Source: Nomia melanderi
Lineage: Eukaryota > Arthropoda > Insecta > Hymenoptera > Halictidae
Reading direction: 5' to 3'
DNA length: 64,000 bases
NCBI RefSeq assembly: GCF_051020985.1
Contig: NC_134999.1
Location: 34,443,160-34,507,159 of the forward strand
The position numbers and the translations under genes are program-made. Within the stretch, counting starts at the first letter, position 1. The number at the start of each line of letters is the position of its first letter. A model generated the notes under the pieces. It worked only from the letters and a program-made list of their open reading frames with translations. It was not told where the DNA came from and ran no database searches. Positions 12,281 to 23,709 of this stretch are shown here, piece by piece.

Positions 12281-15200
12281 CTACGGAACACTCGTCTTCG
12301 CGTTCCACCTCGAAGGCTCACCTCAACTATATGGAGCAAAACTATGGGGCCCGGTTGTACCGAGGGGGACCTTGCGAAAAACGGGACCTGACCCCCGGCA
12401 GGGGCTCTCAACCGACTCCCGAACGCTCCGGAGGAACGTGGGAATGGCCCCTGAAGCGTGTCGCCGCTGGAAATTTTGTGAACGTCCTCCTATACTTGAT
12501 CGATACCCGACTTTCGAGAAACTGGAGACGCTTCTCCGTGAGAAAATGGGAAGGAACCGGCGGCTCGTTGTGCTCGAACGATCGTGGACCCGTGTTTTCT
12601 TCGGCCGTGATCATTTTCTGCGGACCGCGGAGCATCTGTTGGACAACATTCCCGGCGCGGAACGAATCGCCCGGGATCGTATGCACCCGGGAAATGGGAT
12701 CGTGCACGGGGTGGAGACGGTGACAGGTCACGGATTAAGCGTACCGAAAGGGTGGCCGAAGATTTCCCAGCCTGGAGTGCTGCGAATGGGAATTTAGGCT
12801 GCGACGAAGTTTAGTAATCTGGTTTGTAATCTGTCAGGTGATATAGATTGATCTGGTCGCGGTCTAATTTTGTCGAGTATACAATTGAATTCTGGAAATT
12901 TTATATAGTATTTAGCTGAGAGATGCAATTAAATAGATTTATTTATACAACCATTCTAAAATAAACGAGCTTCCAGTTTATCCTCGAAACCGTAAGTGGC
13001 ACTCGTAATCTTCGATTCCTACAAACGATCCGAGGCCACAAGCGCAGAGTCGAGTATCCACCGATCAAACTTCGGCTCCGCGGAGTCTCGGCCGAGAGAA
13101 GGTCTCGAAAACCAACCACCTTTCTCTCGAGTCAGCGAGACGACGATGTGATTACCTTAATTACAACGTCCGCGTCTATCGGAGGCGGGTACCACGAAAT
13201 ACATTGACGTGTCCGCAGACGCGTCCCGCTGAATGATCGTTAAATTGGCCAACGACACGTTGAAGCGGCCGATGATTTCAATCTCGGCAGAGGCGTGAAT
13301 TTTCGATCGTTCCAATCCAAAAAGACAGAAACAGAGAGCGGAGAAGAGCGAGCGAGAGAGAGAAGCAGAGAGAAGAGGAGAAAGGGAGAGAGAGACAGAG
13401 AGTGGGTGAAATGAAAAATAATCGAGAGGAGAGAAAAAGGAAAAGAAGGTAGAATGCAACGTGGCAGGAGAGATTACGTCGTCAGAAAGGACGCGGCGAG
13501 CCGATGACAGCGCAATGAGATTCTGATTTGCGCGGACCGGCATAATCGTAGAACGGGTTGCGCTCGCGCCCGAGCCGAGCGAGCGGTTGCACGCGCGTCC
13601 GCTCGGCAATCAGGGAGAATGATGCAGCCAGAACCGGAGGCGAGCCAATCGGATTCCCGCGCAATTTATTTGTACACCTGTGCATGCGAGTCTCTCTCCT
13701 TTTTAGTCCCGCGGGACCGATCCGGGATCCCATCGCGTGCTGCGAACACAGTCCCGGCGGGTTTGCGCGCGACAACGCCGCCCCGAGAAATCGTCGACGA
13801 TTATAATTAGCGAGCGACGCGAATAATCGCTCTAATTGGACGCGTGCGTCTGAAAATCAGATTCCGCACGCTGTCTTCGGATCTCCGGACTGCTTGATTA
13901 GAGGACTCTTAACAACCGTCGACGAACTTCTTGCTGTTCTGCATTCGGAATTAACAGTGGGTCGTTTTATTCTCTTGTGGGAATCGTAAGAGCGCGGTTC
14001 TTCAGATTCTCATTGGCTTATATATTAATTTGTGCACTAGTAAATTCGGTCGTTTGGTCATTTCTCTGAGAAGTGATTGTGTTTTTTAACTATTCTGGAG
14101 AAAGGAATGAGGAATGAGTTGTTTCGACCGGTCTGGTAGTTTCAGTGTGAGTAAATGATTATTTGCAGATTGAACTATGAGTCGATTGGAGGATTCTTTT
14201 GTTAGTGGAACGGGTCAGTAGAAATTGCGGAGAACTCCTAGAGTGATTTTCAAATTTTCTGAACTGTACTTACAGAAAGAAATAATTAGAAAGTTACACG
14301 CGATTTTCCGGCGAAAACGCGCGCGTTCATCGAGCTGGCGATTCGTTGAAATAATTATCGATAATTGCGTCTGACCGACGCAAATAGACGCGTGGCCGCG
14401 GATCGGGAAATTCCAAAGAGCATCTTCCATGTTGCTACTTTCATCATTGCCTGTCATATAAATTATTATGCGGCTCTGGTTCGGCATGACCCTGTAATGT
14501 GATCTATGTGTACAGCTTGTTTGCAAGTCAATGGTCCTCCTAATTACCTGTTTCCCAATGCACCGACATTAAGACGACTTATCCGTCGCCATAAACCATA
14601 TCGAAGACTCACCATTTCCTGCAGGAAAATCCACCCCAATTTACCAGTCGTGTTTGAGCATGAATCCTAGGGTCCGGAGGTTTTACGACCGTTGATTTTT
14701 ACAACTCCTAGGCCCCTACGTTCCGCAGGCCAGGTATCGCAGCGTTAGGCCACGTTGACCCAATTATAACGTGATTTAACTCTCAGCGGAGGAAAAGGGA
14801 CACTTCCGCGAGTCTCTAACGTTCCGGATTATCCGATTTCGGTATTTCCTGGTGTGAAACTCAAGTGTATCCTAACTCGCTAAAAACAATCATAAAATCA
14901 CGTGGAGTGTAATAAAACCTATAGTAATTTTAATAGGCCGCGAACTCGATTAGTAAGGATACTATAAAATATCCTTGAAAATTCGAAACTCGATACGTAT
15001 AGGAGCGTAGATACGTTTATGCATCGCTGTAAAAGGATTCGAGGATTTTCGAAGAGGGCTAACGCCGGGGGTAGAAATTCCGGCCCCCAATAACGAGCGG
15101 TGGTCGAACCAGCGAGATTATTTGTATCCCGAAGACTGGTAACAATCGAGCTTTGTAATCGGTCCTCGAAACGATAAAGACTTTGTTGGCCACCCTTCCG

Positions 15201-15798
15201 GCACCGTTACCACCCCCTCGATTTCCACCCCATTTCTCTCTCTCTCGCTCTCCCGGCCTTTCTTCCTCTGTTCCGCTTTCGTCGCGACTTTCTCTATCAC
15301 TCCGTTCCTCCTTTCTCCCTCTATCCGTCGCACAGTTCGCCTTTCTCTTATTATTCGAGCTCCAAGAGGAGGCCCCCAATGGTATCACCTGTTGGCAATT
15401 GCACGCCCACGAATTCCTTCGGTCTCCTCGCCGTTGTTTTTTCCGCTCCCGCTCCCCCCCGGCCGCCAGTCGCTTCTTCGCAGCCCCCTCCATCGACCGG
15501 GTTTTTTCTTGGTTACGATAGAAGTTCGACCGTGGCCGACGAGGAGGTCGACCGCCTTCGCATAAACGCGGTTAATGGGACGGAGATAATGGTGAACGAC
15601 AATGGCGTACACAGCGCCATTGTTGCGCCGTTCGCCTCGCGGTTTCTCTTTCGATACACGATAAATGGTCTTCGGCGTCGCGGCGGACCGCTTTTCGATT
15701 TCGTTTCGATCAAAACTTCTCTGCCTCGCGAGTCAATCTTTCGCGGGGATTTCGCGCGTCAGGGAATCGCGTTTTTCGAGACGAGAATTTGTATGTAA
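12281..15798. other. No gene seen; one GA-rich tract
   Basis: The stretch 12331-12797 is open on two + frames and one - frame but shows no recognised domain and no ATG start for the longest frame. A purine-rich GA tract occupies 13325-13405. The sequence around 15060-15790 is GC-rich with frames on both strands. No RNA gene was seen. Confidence 0.45.
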
Positions 15799-16018
15799 TT
15801 AGTCCTTTGTACTCATTAAGTGCTTTCATTGGAAATACTCAACATTCGTTAAAACTGACTTATTGAGAAGTCGCATATAAATTGAGGAACACGAATATTT
15901 AATTTCAATATTTCACGTATTGACGTTTTATGCAAAGTTTAATGTTAAACATGAAACTCTACAATTTTACTGCGTCCAATCAGCGACTGAGAAACAACTC
16001 TAGAGTGCAAAGGGTTAG
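15799..16018. mobile_element. TTAA-type miniature element, family B, TTAG-flanked
   Basis: 220 bp. Left TTAGTCCTTTGTACTC, right TAGAGTGCAAAGGGTTAG. The same four bases, TTAG, flank both ends in place of TTAA. The interior shares with other family B copies the block AATGTTAAACATGAAACTCT and TGCGTCCAATCAGCGAC. No coding capacity. Confidence 0.7.
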
Positions 16019-19000
16019 GAGAATTACTCAGAAAATCTAAGTCTAAGAAAATCTTCAATTTCGTTTCATCTTATTCGTATCGTATCGAAGTACGAAACAA
16101 CGCTCCTAATTCGTCGCATAATGAAATGAATTGAACAACCTCCACTCGCTTCGAAACGCCTCAAAAGAACATCGACCACTCGGCGCACGGCGGAAGTACC
16201 GAACGCGCGGTCGAAAATTTTCTGATCGACTGATCCCGAATTGCCACTCGTGAACTTGAAAAGATCGAGATCGAGTCGCGCGATTCGGAGGTGCCGTTCG
16301 AGCGGTACCTGCGAAATCCAATTATGCACGCGTAATAAAGGTACAATGACATCCTCGTCGCTATCAAAGGGAAGGAGAGGGGAATCAAGCGTTATGCGGA
16401 TGACGGAGCGTGGAAAAGAGAGGACGAATCGGTGCAAGGAAGCGGTCGAATCGTGCGTGTTCGGTACGTACGTACGTACGCGCAGGTACGTATCCGCTTA
16501 AACGAAAGCTCGCCGGGCACAAAAGCGGCGTGCCATCGAGTATCGCAAACATTGATTTGAATCACAAAGACCGCCCGCGGAACGCGGCATTGTCGAGGCT
16601 CGACTTATTGTACAGTTTCTCGTGTCTACTCCGCGTCGGTGCTCTCGATCCTCTCCTCTTCTCCTTCCTCGGTTTCTTTTTTTTTATACTCTCTCTCTCT
16701 CCCTCTCTCTTTCTCCTTATTTTCTCGGTGACGACCAATCAATCCACTTATTCCGCGCGGTTTATGTGCCACTTGTGGCGTGTCGCGAACCTACCGTTCC
16801 CGCACGGCAACGGCACCGAAAACCAGGCCGGAATCGCTTTGATCGCGCAACATTGACCACTTTCCAGTCCCGAGGTTTTGTGACGCGATCAACGTCCACC
16901 CTATCCCCTTATTCAACGCGATAATTTTCGCGAAATTCGTGCAGAACCTCCCATTATCACTGTTAATCGATTGTCGCCCCGCGAAATGAGCCTGTCCGCA
17001 ACGTTTCACCGACGCTTTGACCGTTCCCGCCTATTAGTATTCTTTCCACGGTTCGCTGGGATTATCGTTCTCGATCTATAGCGTATCTATGAATGATTGA
17101 CGCGATTATTACTTTCGATATGCTAAGAAATTCCGAAGCATGCTCGCGTGGCATTGATTCTTGCGAGGTTATCTGCTCTTCTTATCGATATCCCACCGGT
17201 AAACCGTGTGAAAGGGTGGTTGTCCTTAGAGAACTACTTTCTATAGATGAGGATCAACCGAATATGCTTAGTAATTAACCTCTCGCCTTCTGATTGATTT
17301 CCCGACCATGATCGATACAACTGCTTCGTCATTAATACTTTATTGGAAAAAGCAGAAAAAGCAGTATAATCATTGATAACCGATGAATAATATTTCGTTT
17401 GAACCCAAAAGGGTTGAGTGATATTTATTAAACTCTGCTTAACATCTTTACCACAAGTTTGACGCGTTGCTGTAGAACAAAGCGTTAAGCGATCTTGACA
17501 TTGTCAAACTCCTGACGCAGCTGAATTTAACATTCCGAAGTCGGTGCCGGAGACATTTAGGAAAGTTTTAAAAATAGCATTTTAAGAATAGCAATAAACG
17601 GACGGAGCTCACATAAAAAGGCCATAACCATTTCGCTTCGTAAAATAAGCCAGAGAATGAATAGGTCGATAATGAGCAACGTGGAAATCTGGGAAATTAT
17701 ACGGGTTAATGATATACCGGTATTTTAGTTTAGGTATATTCTCTTCCGGCCCGTTTTAAGAGCAGGTACCCCGCATGAGTGCCGGATGGCAATCGATGCG
17801 CAAACAAAAGGTTTTCTTACCTACGGACACGTCGGGACGCAGGCCAGTGCAATTAGCAATACACTCCACATGGGCTCGGTAAGCAGGTGTCCATTTCCGA
17901 CTACATACTCGGATAATCATTTCGACCGTCCCTAATGTTCGATGGCAAACAAGCCTGATCCTCTTGTAAAGTTTTTTTAATATTCGCAACCGATTGCTTG
18001 TGGATTTCAGATTTATCGCGTATTCTTGCTAATCGGCGTTCCCTCGATCGAGATTACTTCCTAGAGACGACTCATTACGACGATCAGGCGAGAGATCAAG
18101 CAAAGGATTGAGTCAACCCAGACCTTGCACCACACGCTTATCGACCAGATAATCTTATCGAAGCGGCCTTGTCCGTTTATCGAACGAACGGCCACTCGAC
18201 CGTGCATAATTGCAACCAGCTACTGAAGTGGAATTCCGTGTATCAATACTTCGAATACCAGAAACACGCTCGATGATCGAGAGTACAGGGTCTAAGTTCA
18301 CGATTAACGAAGGTACACCTGCCTCTCGAATTACGCGGCAGCGTTGCAAACGATAGATTGCGACACTATTTACACGATCGTTTTTACACGCAATCGCAAT
18401 TCGCGCGATGCGAAATTAGTAACACGAATAAAATATTCTATTGTTTTCTAAAATGTCACTATTACTTTTTCGTCAATCTACTTGGAATGAATATATATTT
18501 CTAAAACTTATATCACCTCGTTCCAATATTTCATTTTCCCTCGTACAGACAAACTCTATCTAAGCTATTCTCATTTACGTAAATCCAGATGTAGATAATA
18601 TCGTAGATCCATGTCGCGAAGCTTCCCGAGTAAATAATAGCATCCATGACTTAGTTTCCTCTTCGTACGTACACCAGATCCGTTATCGTTCAAGGATGAC
18701 CCATCGTTTTGTTACGCACAGTACAACAAGCAATGTACCCGCAAAAAAAAACTGAAGAATTCATCAGTGAGTCAATGAAACGTCACGTGTTCTAAGAAGC
18801 ACCACGAGCCTCGCGGGACAATTCCGTCGCGAGCAGGGTCGCTATCAAGAAGGGTGGCTGGTCCAAGGAGAAAGAAAAGGAAAAGGGAAAAGAGGGACTG
18901 GCATTCGGAAGCGAACGTCGACGAGGCGGTTCGAATGGGATTCCAATCCGGCCGCCGTTACTTTCATTGTCGCTGACGCACGAGGCACGGGGTTGCGCTA

Positions 19001-19095
19001 CGATTATCTATGACGCATTCTTCCATTATGCGTTCCGCTCTTTTCCTCTCCCTTTCTCTGGCCGCGGTGACTCTCTCCCTCGCTCTTCCTCTTTC
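16019..19095. other. No gene seen
   Basis: Contains a short (GTAC)n run at about 16464-16480 and a CT-rich stretch at 16680-16725. AT-rich around 17240-17750 and 18400-18700. Frames are short and unrecognised. Confidence 0.5.
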
Positions 19096-19121
19096 ACATA
19101 CACACACACACATTCTGTCTT

Positions 19122-19156
<35 letters not shown>

Positions 19157-19167
19157 TGCTCTCTCTC
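19096..19167 (+). repeat. (CA)n and (TC)n compound microsatellite
   Basis: A short CA array at 19096-19112 followed by a long TC array ending in GCTCTCTCTC. Confidence 0.85.
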
Positions 19168-20699
19168 GGCGTGAGCCGCGGCAACAGGTCCTACGCAGGA
19201 ACCCGCTTAAACGGAGTCGCATCGGCCGATAGAGGTTCTTTCAGGAACGGCCTGGTGAGCCTCTTTGTGGATTTCACGAACGAGAGACGAGGAGAAGAGG
19301 GCCGAACGAACGGGAGAATGAATGGCGGAGGAAAAAAGGAGAGAGAACGAGGAAGAGGGAGGAGACGGGGGCTAGGAGAAAATGGGTCAAGTCGACCGGA
19401 TATAATGGGAGATTTGAATACGACGAAGCGCGACACGAGCTAATGCTCCCGCAACCCCGGTAAATTAACTCGGGAGTTTGCTCTCGGCCGAGAAAAGCCT
19501 CTCTTCCGCGAGAAGAATCATCGGGAGGATGGCCAATCTCTCGTTCACCGATGACTGTGAATGGAAGAGTGTCAGGTAGTACTTCTGCCGCGAAATTCGG
19601 GCGTTCGCGGAGCTAATCGTCTAAATCTAGACGTTCTATGTGCTCCGCCTGCTTCCCCGTGCGCTATCAACGTAGCGAATTGCTGCTTTTATTAACATTG
19701 CACATTTAAACTTGACCTAGAGCGTTTCAAGCATTGTATATACACAAAGGATGTATAATAGGGTGGTGTACCGCGTTCGTGGCAACACTTCCCCCCCAAA
19801 CGGTTGCGTTAGAATAAACGATGATTCAACGCGGCGGCGCACGTGTATCCGGATCAATTGCCAAAGCTCACCCGCGGCGTAAGGGAAAAAAACGCAATCT
19901 AGAAAGAAAGAGCGATACCGGGGAGAAATGCGATAAGATATAAATGCCTGCGCAGTTAGTATGACTCGGCCGCGCGTTCCGCGCCGAAGGAATCTCCGGT
20001 GTTTGCTCCACAAACGGTCCCGGTGTATCCGATCGCAAACATTCGCGATTCACCCCTTCAGCCTGCCATAAACAGCCCCAATTCCCCGGTAAATCGATGC
20101 GCGCAGAATCGATCGCGGTCCAATCCGGTCCGCGATCCTCGGAAGACAATCGTCGAGCCATCGTCCCCCGAATCGTCTCGCGAGAGGCAACAGCTCGCCC
20201 CCGAAACCACCCCCGGTTCGCCACGTTGGACCGCGCGCGAGAGATTCGAAGGTCACTGGACCCGCGCGAAAGGAGGATGCCTCGCGACACGATTCCCGCA
20301 GGATGAACGGAGAGGCCCGATCTCGCGGAGGAGGGTCAGGGGGTTGGAAAAAGGAAGGTGGCGAGGAGAACGCGTGGCAGCGCGGGGAGAAGGACGCGAG
20401 GAGGGAGGATTCGCGGAGGAGAGCCATGGTCCAGGTTCCGCGGAGCTGAAGGGGGTTGCTCGAGGATGACTAGGGGGAGGAGGGCAGGGATGAAGAAGAA
20501 CGCGTGGACGAAACACTGGCGACCCAGAGGAGCGGACGGAGAGGAGAGCATCGGCATGGACACACGCTCGAAGCCGGAGGGAAGCGTATCCCGTGGGCGA
20601 AAGAGAGAGTCGCGGGAGAGAAAACGTTAGCTCCGGAGGGAGATGGAACAGCGCGCGCGAAGTAGGGGTGGGAGAGGGGTGAAAGCGTCGCCGCGAGAG
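19168..20699. other. No gene seen; GC-rich SoxN upstream flank
   Basis: CpG-rich with purine-rich stretches (19280-19380, 20300-20660). Both strands are open in several frames, giving Arg/Ser/Pro-rich products with no domain. Probably noncoding upstream sequence of SoxN. Confidence 0.45.
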
Positions 20700-20719
20700 G
20701 TCGTCGGGGTTGTTGGCGG

Positions 20720-20727
20720 TGACGTCA
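20720..20727. promoter_or_regulatory. CRE-like palindrome TGACGTCA
   Basis: A full eight-base CREB/ATF consensus palindrome about 1.6 kb before the SoxN start codon. It lies in the GC-rich core of the upstream region, with an inverted CCAAT box (ATTGG) 42 bases downstream at 20770. A motif this short can occur by chance, so binding is not shown. Confidence 0.35.
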
Positions 20728-20769
20728 CGGCGTAATGGCGCCGCCTTCGGTGGCGGATAGAGCCGCGCG

Positions 20770-20774
20770 ATTGG
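20770..20774 (-). promoter_or_regulatory. Inverted CCAAT box
   Basis: ATTGG in the context GCGATTGGTC close to the CRE palindrome. CCAAT boxes bind NF-Y and are often promoter-proximal in either orientation. Weak evidence alone; noted because it pairs with the CRE at 20720. Confidence 0.25.
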
Positions 20775-21514
20775 TCGAGAGAAATGATGGCAGGCTTGCG
20801 TGCCAATCGATTGCCGTTGGTAGGCTCGGGTCTGGTCTGTTGGCCGGTTAGGTATGGTCGCTGCCGGCGTACGATGGTAGGGTGTTAGGTGTGGTGGGGC
20901 ACGGCGAGCCACGGAGCGAGCGAAACAGAGAGAGGGGGGCCAGCCGCCTCGGCAGGAAGTGAGCCCCGAGAGTGGGACCCCAAGGCGAAATCCACAAATG
21001 CTCAGACGGTTTCGTTCTTTCGTCGAGAGTGGATGTAGTTGTCGCTTGTTCCACTTCTTCTCTTTCTTCTTCTTCTTCCTCGTCTTCTGCACGCTCGTTC
21101 TCGCACGGCGTATCGACACGAGGACCACGGGGACGGATGAAGGAGCGCGCGCGGCAACGGACCGACACGCGCTGACCGGGCCCCGAACACGCGTGGTGTG
21201 TTGTACCATTCAGCGCGACGACCAGACGTCGAACGGATCGTTCCGTCGTCATTGACAAAGTGACACACGTTCGCCGGGATCCAGGATCGACCGACAGTTA
21301 CGGGGATTCGGTTGTTCAACGAATTCGCTTACGGTTTCGGAGCAGTGATACACGTCGGACAGCATATACATATTCGTCGTGGGTGTCTCTCGAGGTTTAC
21401 TCGGGCTCGAAAAATCGCGGGGATCGTGGTCGGTATCGTCGAATCGTCGCGATCCGATTCGTCGAGCGTATCGCTAGCCTGCAGCCAGTCACGAGCCGTG
21501 TCGTCGGGACTCCG

Positions 21515-21536
21515 AAAGAGAGACGATAGAGGGAGC

Positions 21537-21577
<41 letters not shown>

Positions 21578-21602
21578 CGAGAGAAAGAGAGAGAGAGAGA
21601 GA
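21515..21602 (+). repeat. GA-rich microsatellite in the SoxN upstream/leader region
   Basis: An almost pure purine tract dominated by (GA)n, with an uninterrupted run near 21545-21569 and another near 21591-21602, about 0.8 kb before the SoxN ATG. In insects GAGA repeats near promoters are targets of GAGA-factor-type proteins. Similar tracts are scattered through this window, so a regulatory role is possible but not specific to this site. Confidence 0.85.
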
Positions 21603-21644
21603 ACGCGCAGCGTGCTAGCAGGGGAAGAAAGTGACAGTGTGTCG

Positions 21645-21650
21645 TCAGTT
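21645..21650 (+). promoter_or_regulatory. Candidate initiator TCAGTT
   Basis: A perfect match to the insect initiator consensus TCAKTY just after the GA tract, 688 bases before the SoxN ATG. A DPE-like GGATC lies at 21672-21676, which is +26 to +30 from the initiator A and about two bases closer than the strict spacing. The start site could be elsewhere or multiple. Confidence 0.25.
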
Positions 21651-22108
21651 CTCGTTCGGACACTGCAGCGTGGATCGTGCGACCAGCCGGGACCGTGTTG
21701 ATATCGTGTACACACGATGATTAGAGACAACTGAGAGGGAGCGAGAGAAACTTTACACTCACGGTGACTTCTCGTGATTACCAACAGCCGAAGGACAGAG
21801 AAACGGAGTAACAGGATCCAGGAATGCGCGGATTCGTAGATCGTAAAATGTGCGGTGTGCTCGGTTGACTGTCGTATTCGATAACACGTTTGCTTGGTGA
21901 CGATTGTGCGACGGGATTTGTTACACGGTGACTCTGCCTGCCGAATTCCCCCGAGAACCAGAGCCGAGACGGAAACGCAGGGACGTTTGTTTTCGTGTGA
22001 GAAACAGTGATCGTTGGTGTGCAGTCGCAGTCATTTCAACAAGTGGTGCTGATTCGGAGTACCCCTGACTCGGGACAACACGTACAGACTTATCCTACCG
22101 GAGAGCGT

Positions 22109-22183
22109 ATGATCGAGGGACGATCAAAACCGCTACACATGTCACAATCCCGAAGAAGGTCCATTGGAGCGGTGGCCGTATAG
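22109..22183 (+). promoter_or_regulatory. Upstream ORF, 24 codons, in SoxN leader
   Basis: The longest of the three uORFs and the one nearest the main ORF. It begins MIEGRSK and stops at TAG 22181-22183, leaving 149 bases for reinitiation at 22333. Its start context has C at -3, so leaky scanning is likely. The encoded peptide resembles nothing I recognise. Confidence 0.35.
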
Positions 22184-22332
22184 TCTTCGCCGCTGCACAG
22201 TGAGCGTGGTGTAGCACGGTGTCGGACGTTCGACCGGTACATCCCGGCCGAAGAAGCGGTTCGCCCGTTTTGTTCTTAACGTCGACCGGTCCCTGTAAAA
22301 GCACCAAGCTGTACGGGCACCGGGAAGAAGAC

Positions 22333-23709
22333 ATGCTCACGATGGAGTCGGACCTGAAGGGTGGCAGTTTACACGCTCAAATGCCACCGCACCCTCATCA
22401 GGGTGTTTCTCCGATGGGTCATCATACAGGGGTCTCGCCGTACGGTAGCCTGGGTTCGATAGTGCACAGCCCGGCGCTGTCCGGCAGCCCGCCGAGCGCC
22501 GGAGGCCTGGGACTCGGTCTCCAGCATCATCATCAAACATCCCAGCATCACTACGCTTCGATGCAGGCCGCGCAACAGCAGCAACAACAGCAGCAGCAGC
22601 AAAGCATGCACTCATTGGCGCAACAAGGTGGCGGGCAACAGCAGCAACAGCACCATCCCCATCAGCAGCAACAGCAGCAAGCCCAGCCCCAGCAACATCA
22701 CCAAGCGCCGAATAACAACAACAACACCAGTAAGAACAACAACATAGATCGGGTGAAGAGGCCGATGAACGCGTTCATGGTGTGGTCCCGGGGACAGCGG
22801 CGCAAGATGGCGCAGGAGAACCCGAAGATGCATAACTCCGAGATTTCGAAGCGGCTCGGCGCCGAGTGGAAGTTGCTCAGCGAGACGGAGAAGCGACCCT
22901 TCATCGACGAGGCGAAACGATTGAGAGCAGTACATATGAAGGAGCATCCGGATTACAAGTACAGGCCGCGACGCAAGACAAAAACGCTGTTGAAGAAGGA
23001 CAAGTTCCCGTTGGGCAGCGGTGTGCCCGGGGTTGGAGGTATGCTGGGCGTCGATCAGAGACAAGTCGGGACGACCGGTGGTCCCCAACAGGCGCAGCTC
23101 TCCCGTGACGTTTATCAGATGCCCAATGGATACATGCCGAATGGATACATGATGCACGATCCGACGGCGGCGTACCAACAGCACGTCGCTTACGGAAGTC
23201 ACATGGGCGGCGCGGCCGCCGCGGCCGCTGCGTCCGCCGCCGGCTACCCCAGGTACGACATGGGACACCACATGGGCGGCGGCAGCCCGAGCCCCATCAA
23301 CAGCTACATGAACGGTTACGGTGGATACGGCAGCACCACTGTGCCCGGCGGATCGCCATCCCCCTATCACCAAGCGCAGCCCGGATCTCAGATGTCCAGT
23401 CACAGTCCGAGCGGTAGCAGTATAAAATCTGAGCCGACGAGTCCGGCGAGCGGCGGGATACACACGCCGACGCCCACGGGAGCATCGTCAACGGCCGGGG
23501 CCGGTGGCCAAGTCGTGAAGCGAGAATACATGGGCCAGCAGCAGACGCAGCAGTCACAGGGCGACCTTAGACAGATGATCTCGATGTATCTGCCGCAGGG
23601 TGTCGATCAGGGGGTCGTGCAACACGGAGCCGGCGTCTACTCGCCAGGGCCGTCGCCGGACCCGCTCGCACAGCATCATTCCGCCATTCCGCCTCTAACT
23701 CACATGTAA
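22333..23709 (+). CDS. SoxN: SoxNeuro, group B1 Sox HMG-box transcription factor
   Basis: Predicted 458-residue nuclear DNA-binding protein in one uninterrupted exon. The HMG box spans about residues 139-217, from DRVKRPMNAFMVW through HPDYKYRPRRKTK. It contains the Sox signature RPMNAFMVW, both basic nuclear-import stretches (around 141-158 and 211-217) and the SoxB1-type extension KTLLKKDK. The N-terminus is rich in His, Gln and Asn (Q81-90, Q102-106, Q111-116, N127-131). The C-terminal half has a tandem MPNGY pair (263-272), an alanine run (294-300), the SoxB1 motif DLRQMISMYLP (411-421) and the terminus PLTHM, like vertebrate Sox2/Sox3 ends. The frame is open upstream to a TGA at 22201-22203, but the first ATG is at 22333 with G at -3. 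A second ATG at 22342 has a stronger context (A at -3, G at +4) and could also be used. Known role of the family: neuroectoderm specification and neural progenitor maintenance. Dichaete and Sox21 are less likely because of the SoxB1-type C-terminus. Confidence 0.94.
   Translation: MLTMESDLKGGSLHAQMPPHPHQGVSPMGHHTGVSPYGSLGSIVHSPALSGSPPSAGGLGLGLQHHHQTSQHHYASMQAAQQQQQQQQQQSMHSLAQQGGGQQQQQHHPHQQQQQQAQPQQHHQAPNNNNNTSKNNNIDRVKRPMNAFMVWSRGQRRKMAQENPKMHNSEISKRLGAEWKLLSETEKRPFIDEAKRLRAVHMKEHPDYKYRPRRKTKTLLKKDKFPLGSGVPGVGGMLGVDQRQVGTTGGPQQAQLSRDVYQMPNGYMPNGYMMHDPTAAYQQHVAYGSHMGGAAAAAAASAAGYPRYDMGHHMGGGSPSPINSYMNGYGGYGSTTVPGGSPSPYHQAQPGSQMSSHSPSGSSIKSEPTSPASGGIHTPTPTGASSTAGAGGQVVKREYMGQQQTQQSQGDLRQMISMYLPQGVDQGVVQHGAGVYSPGPSPDPLAQHHSAIPPLTHM

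Larger units (their letters stand above)
20700..21640 (+). promoter_or_regulatory. Candidate SoxN promoter-proximal region
   Basis: CpG-rich sequence immediately upstream of the SoxN leader. It has a CRE-type palindrome, an inverted CCAAT box and a long GA tract, listed separately. No TATA box is seen at a sensible distance from the best initiator match. The promoter assignment rests on position, composition and these motifs, so it is inference. The minus strand is open for 318 codons here, but the product is an Arg/Pro/Ser-rich low-complexity stretch and is not taken as a gene. Confidence 0.4.
21645..22332 (+). other. Putative SoxN 5' leader with three upstream ORFs
   Basis: If transcription starts near the initiator match and the leader is unspliced, it holds exactly three ATG-initiated uORFs before the main ATG: 21717-21734 (5 codons plus stop), 21824-21868 (14 codons plus stop, with a second in-frame ATG at 21848) and 22109-22183 (24 codons plus stop). 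None overlaps the SoxN start, and none is in its frame. An intron in the leader would change this picture. Confidence 0.4.

Noticed and set aside
12331..12797. Overlapping frames of 107-141 codons on both strands
   Set aside because: Longest frame starts at TTG, three frames are open at once, and nothing is recognisable in the products.
20253..21209. 318-codon open frame on the minus strand opposite the SoxN upstream region
   Set aside because: Arg/Pro/Ser-rich low-complexity product, overlapping other open frames in GC-rich purine-biased DNA, no domain.
22219..22332. In-frame extension of SoxN upstream of the first ATG
   Set aside because: The frame is open back to TGA 22201-22203, but the extension begins at GTG. 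No ATG exists before 22333, so it is treated as leader.
22612..23463. 283-codon frame antisense to SoxN
   Set aside because: A shadow of the SoxN coding sequence; valine/histidine/leucine-rich with no domain.
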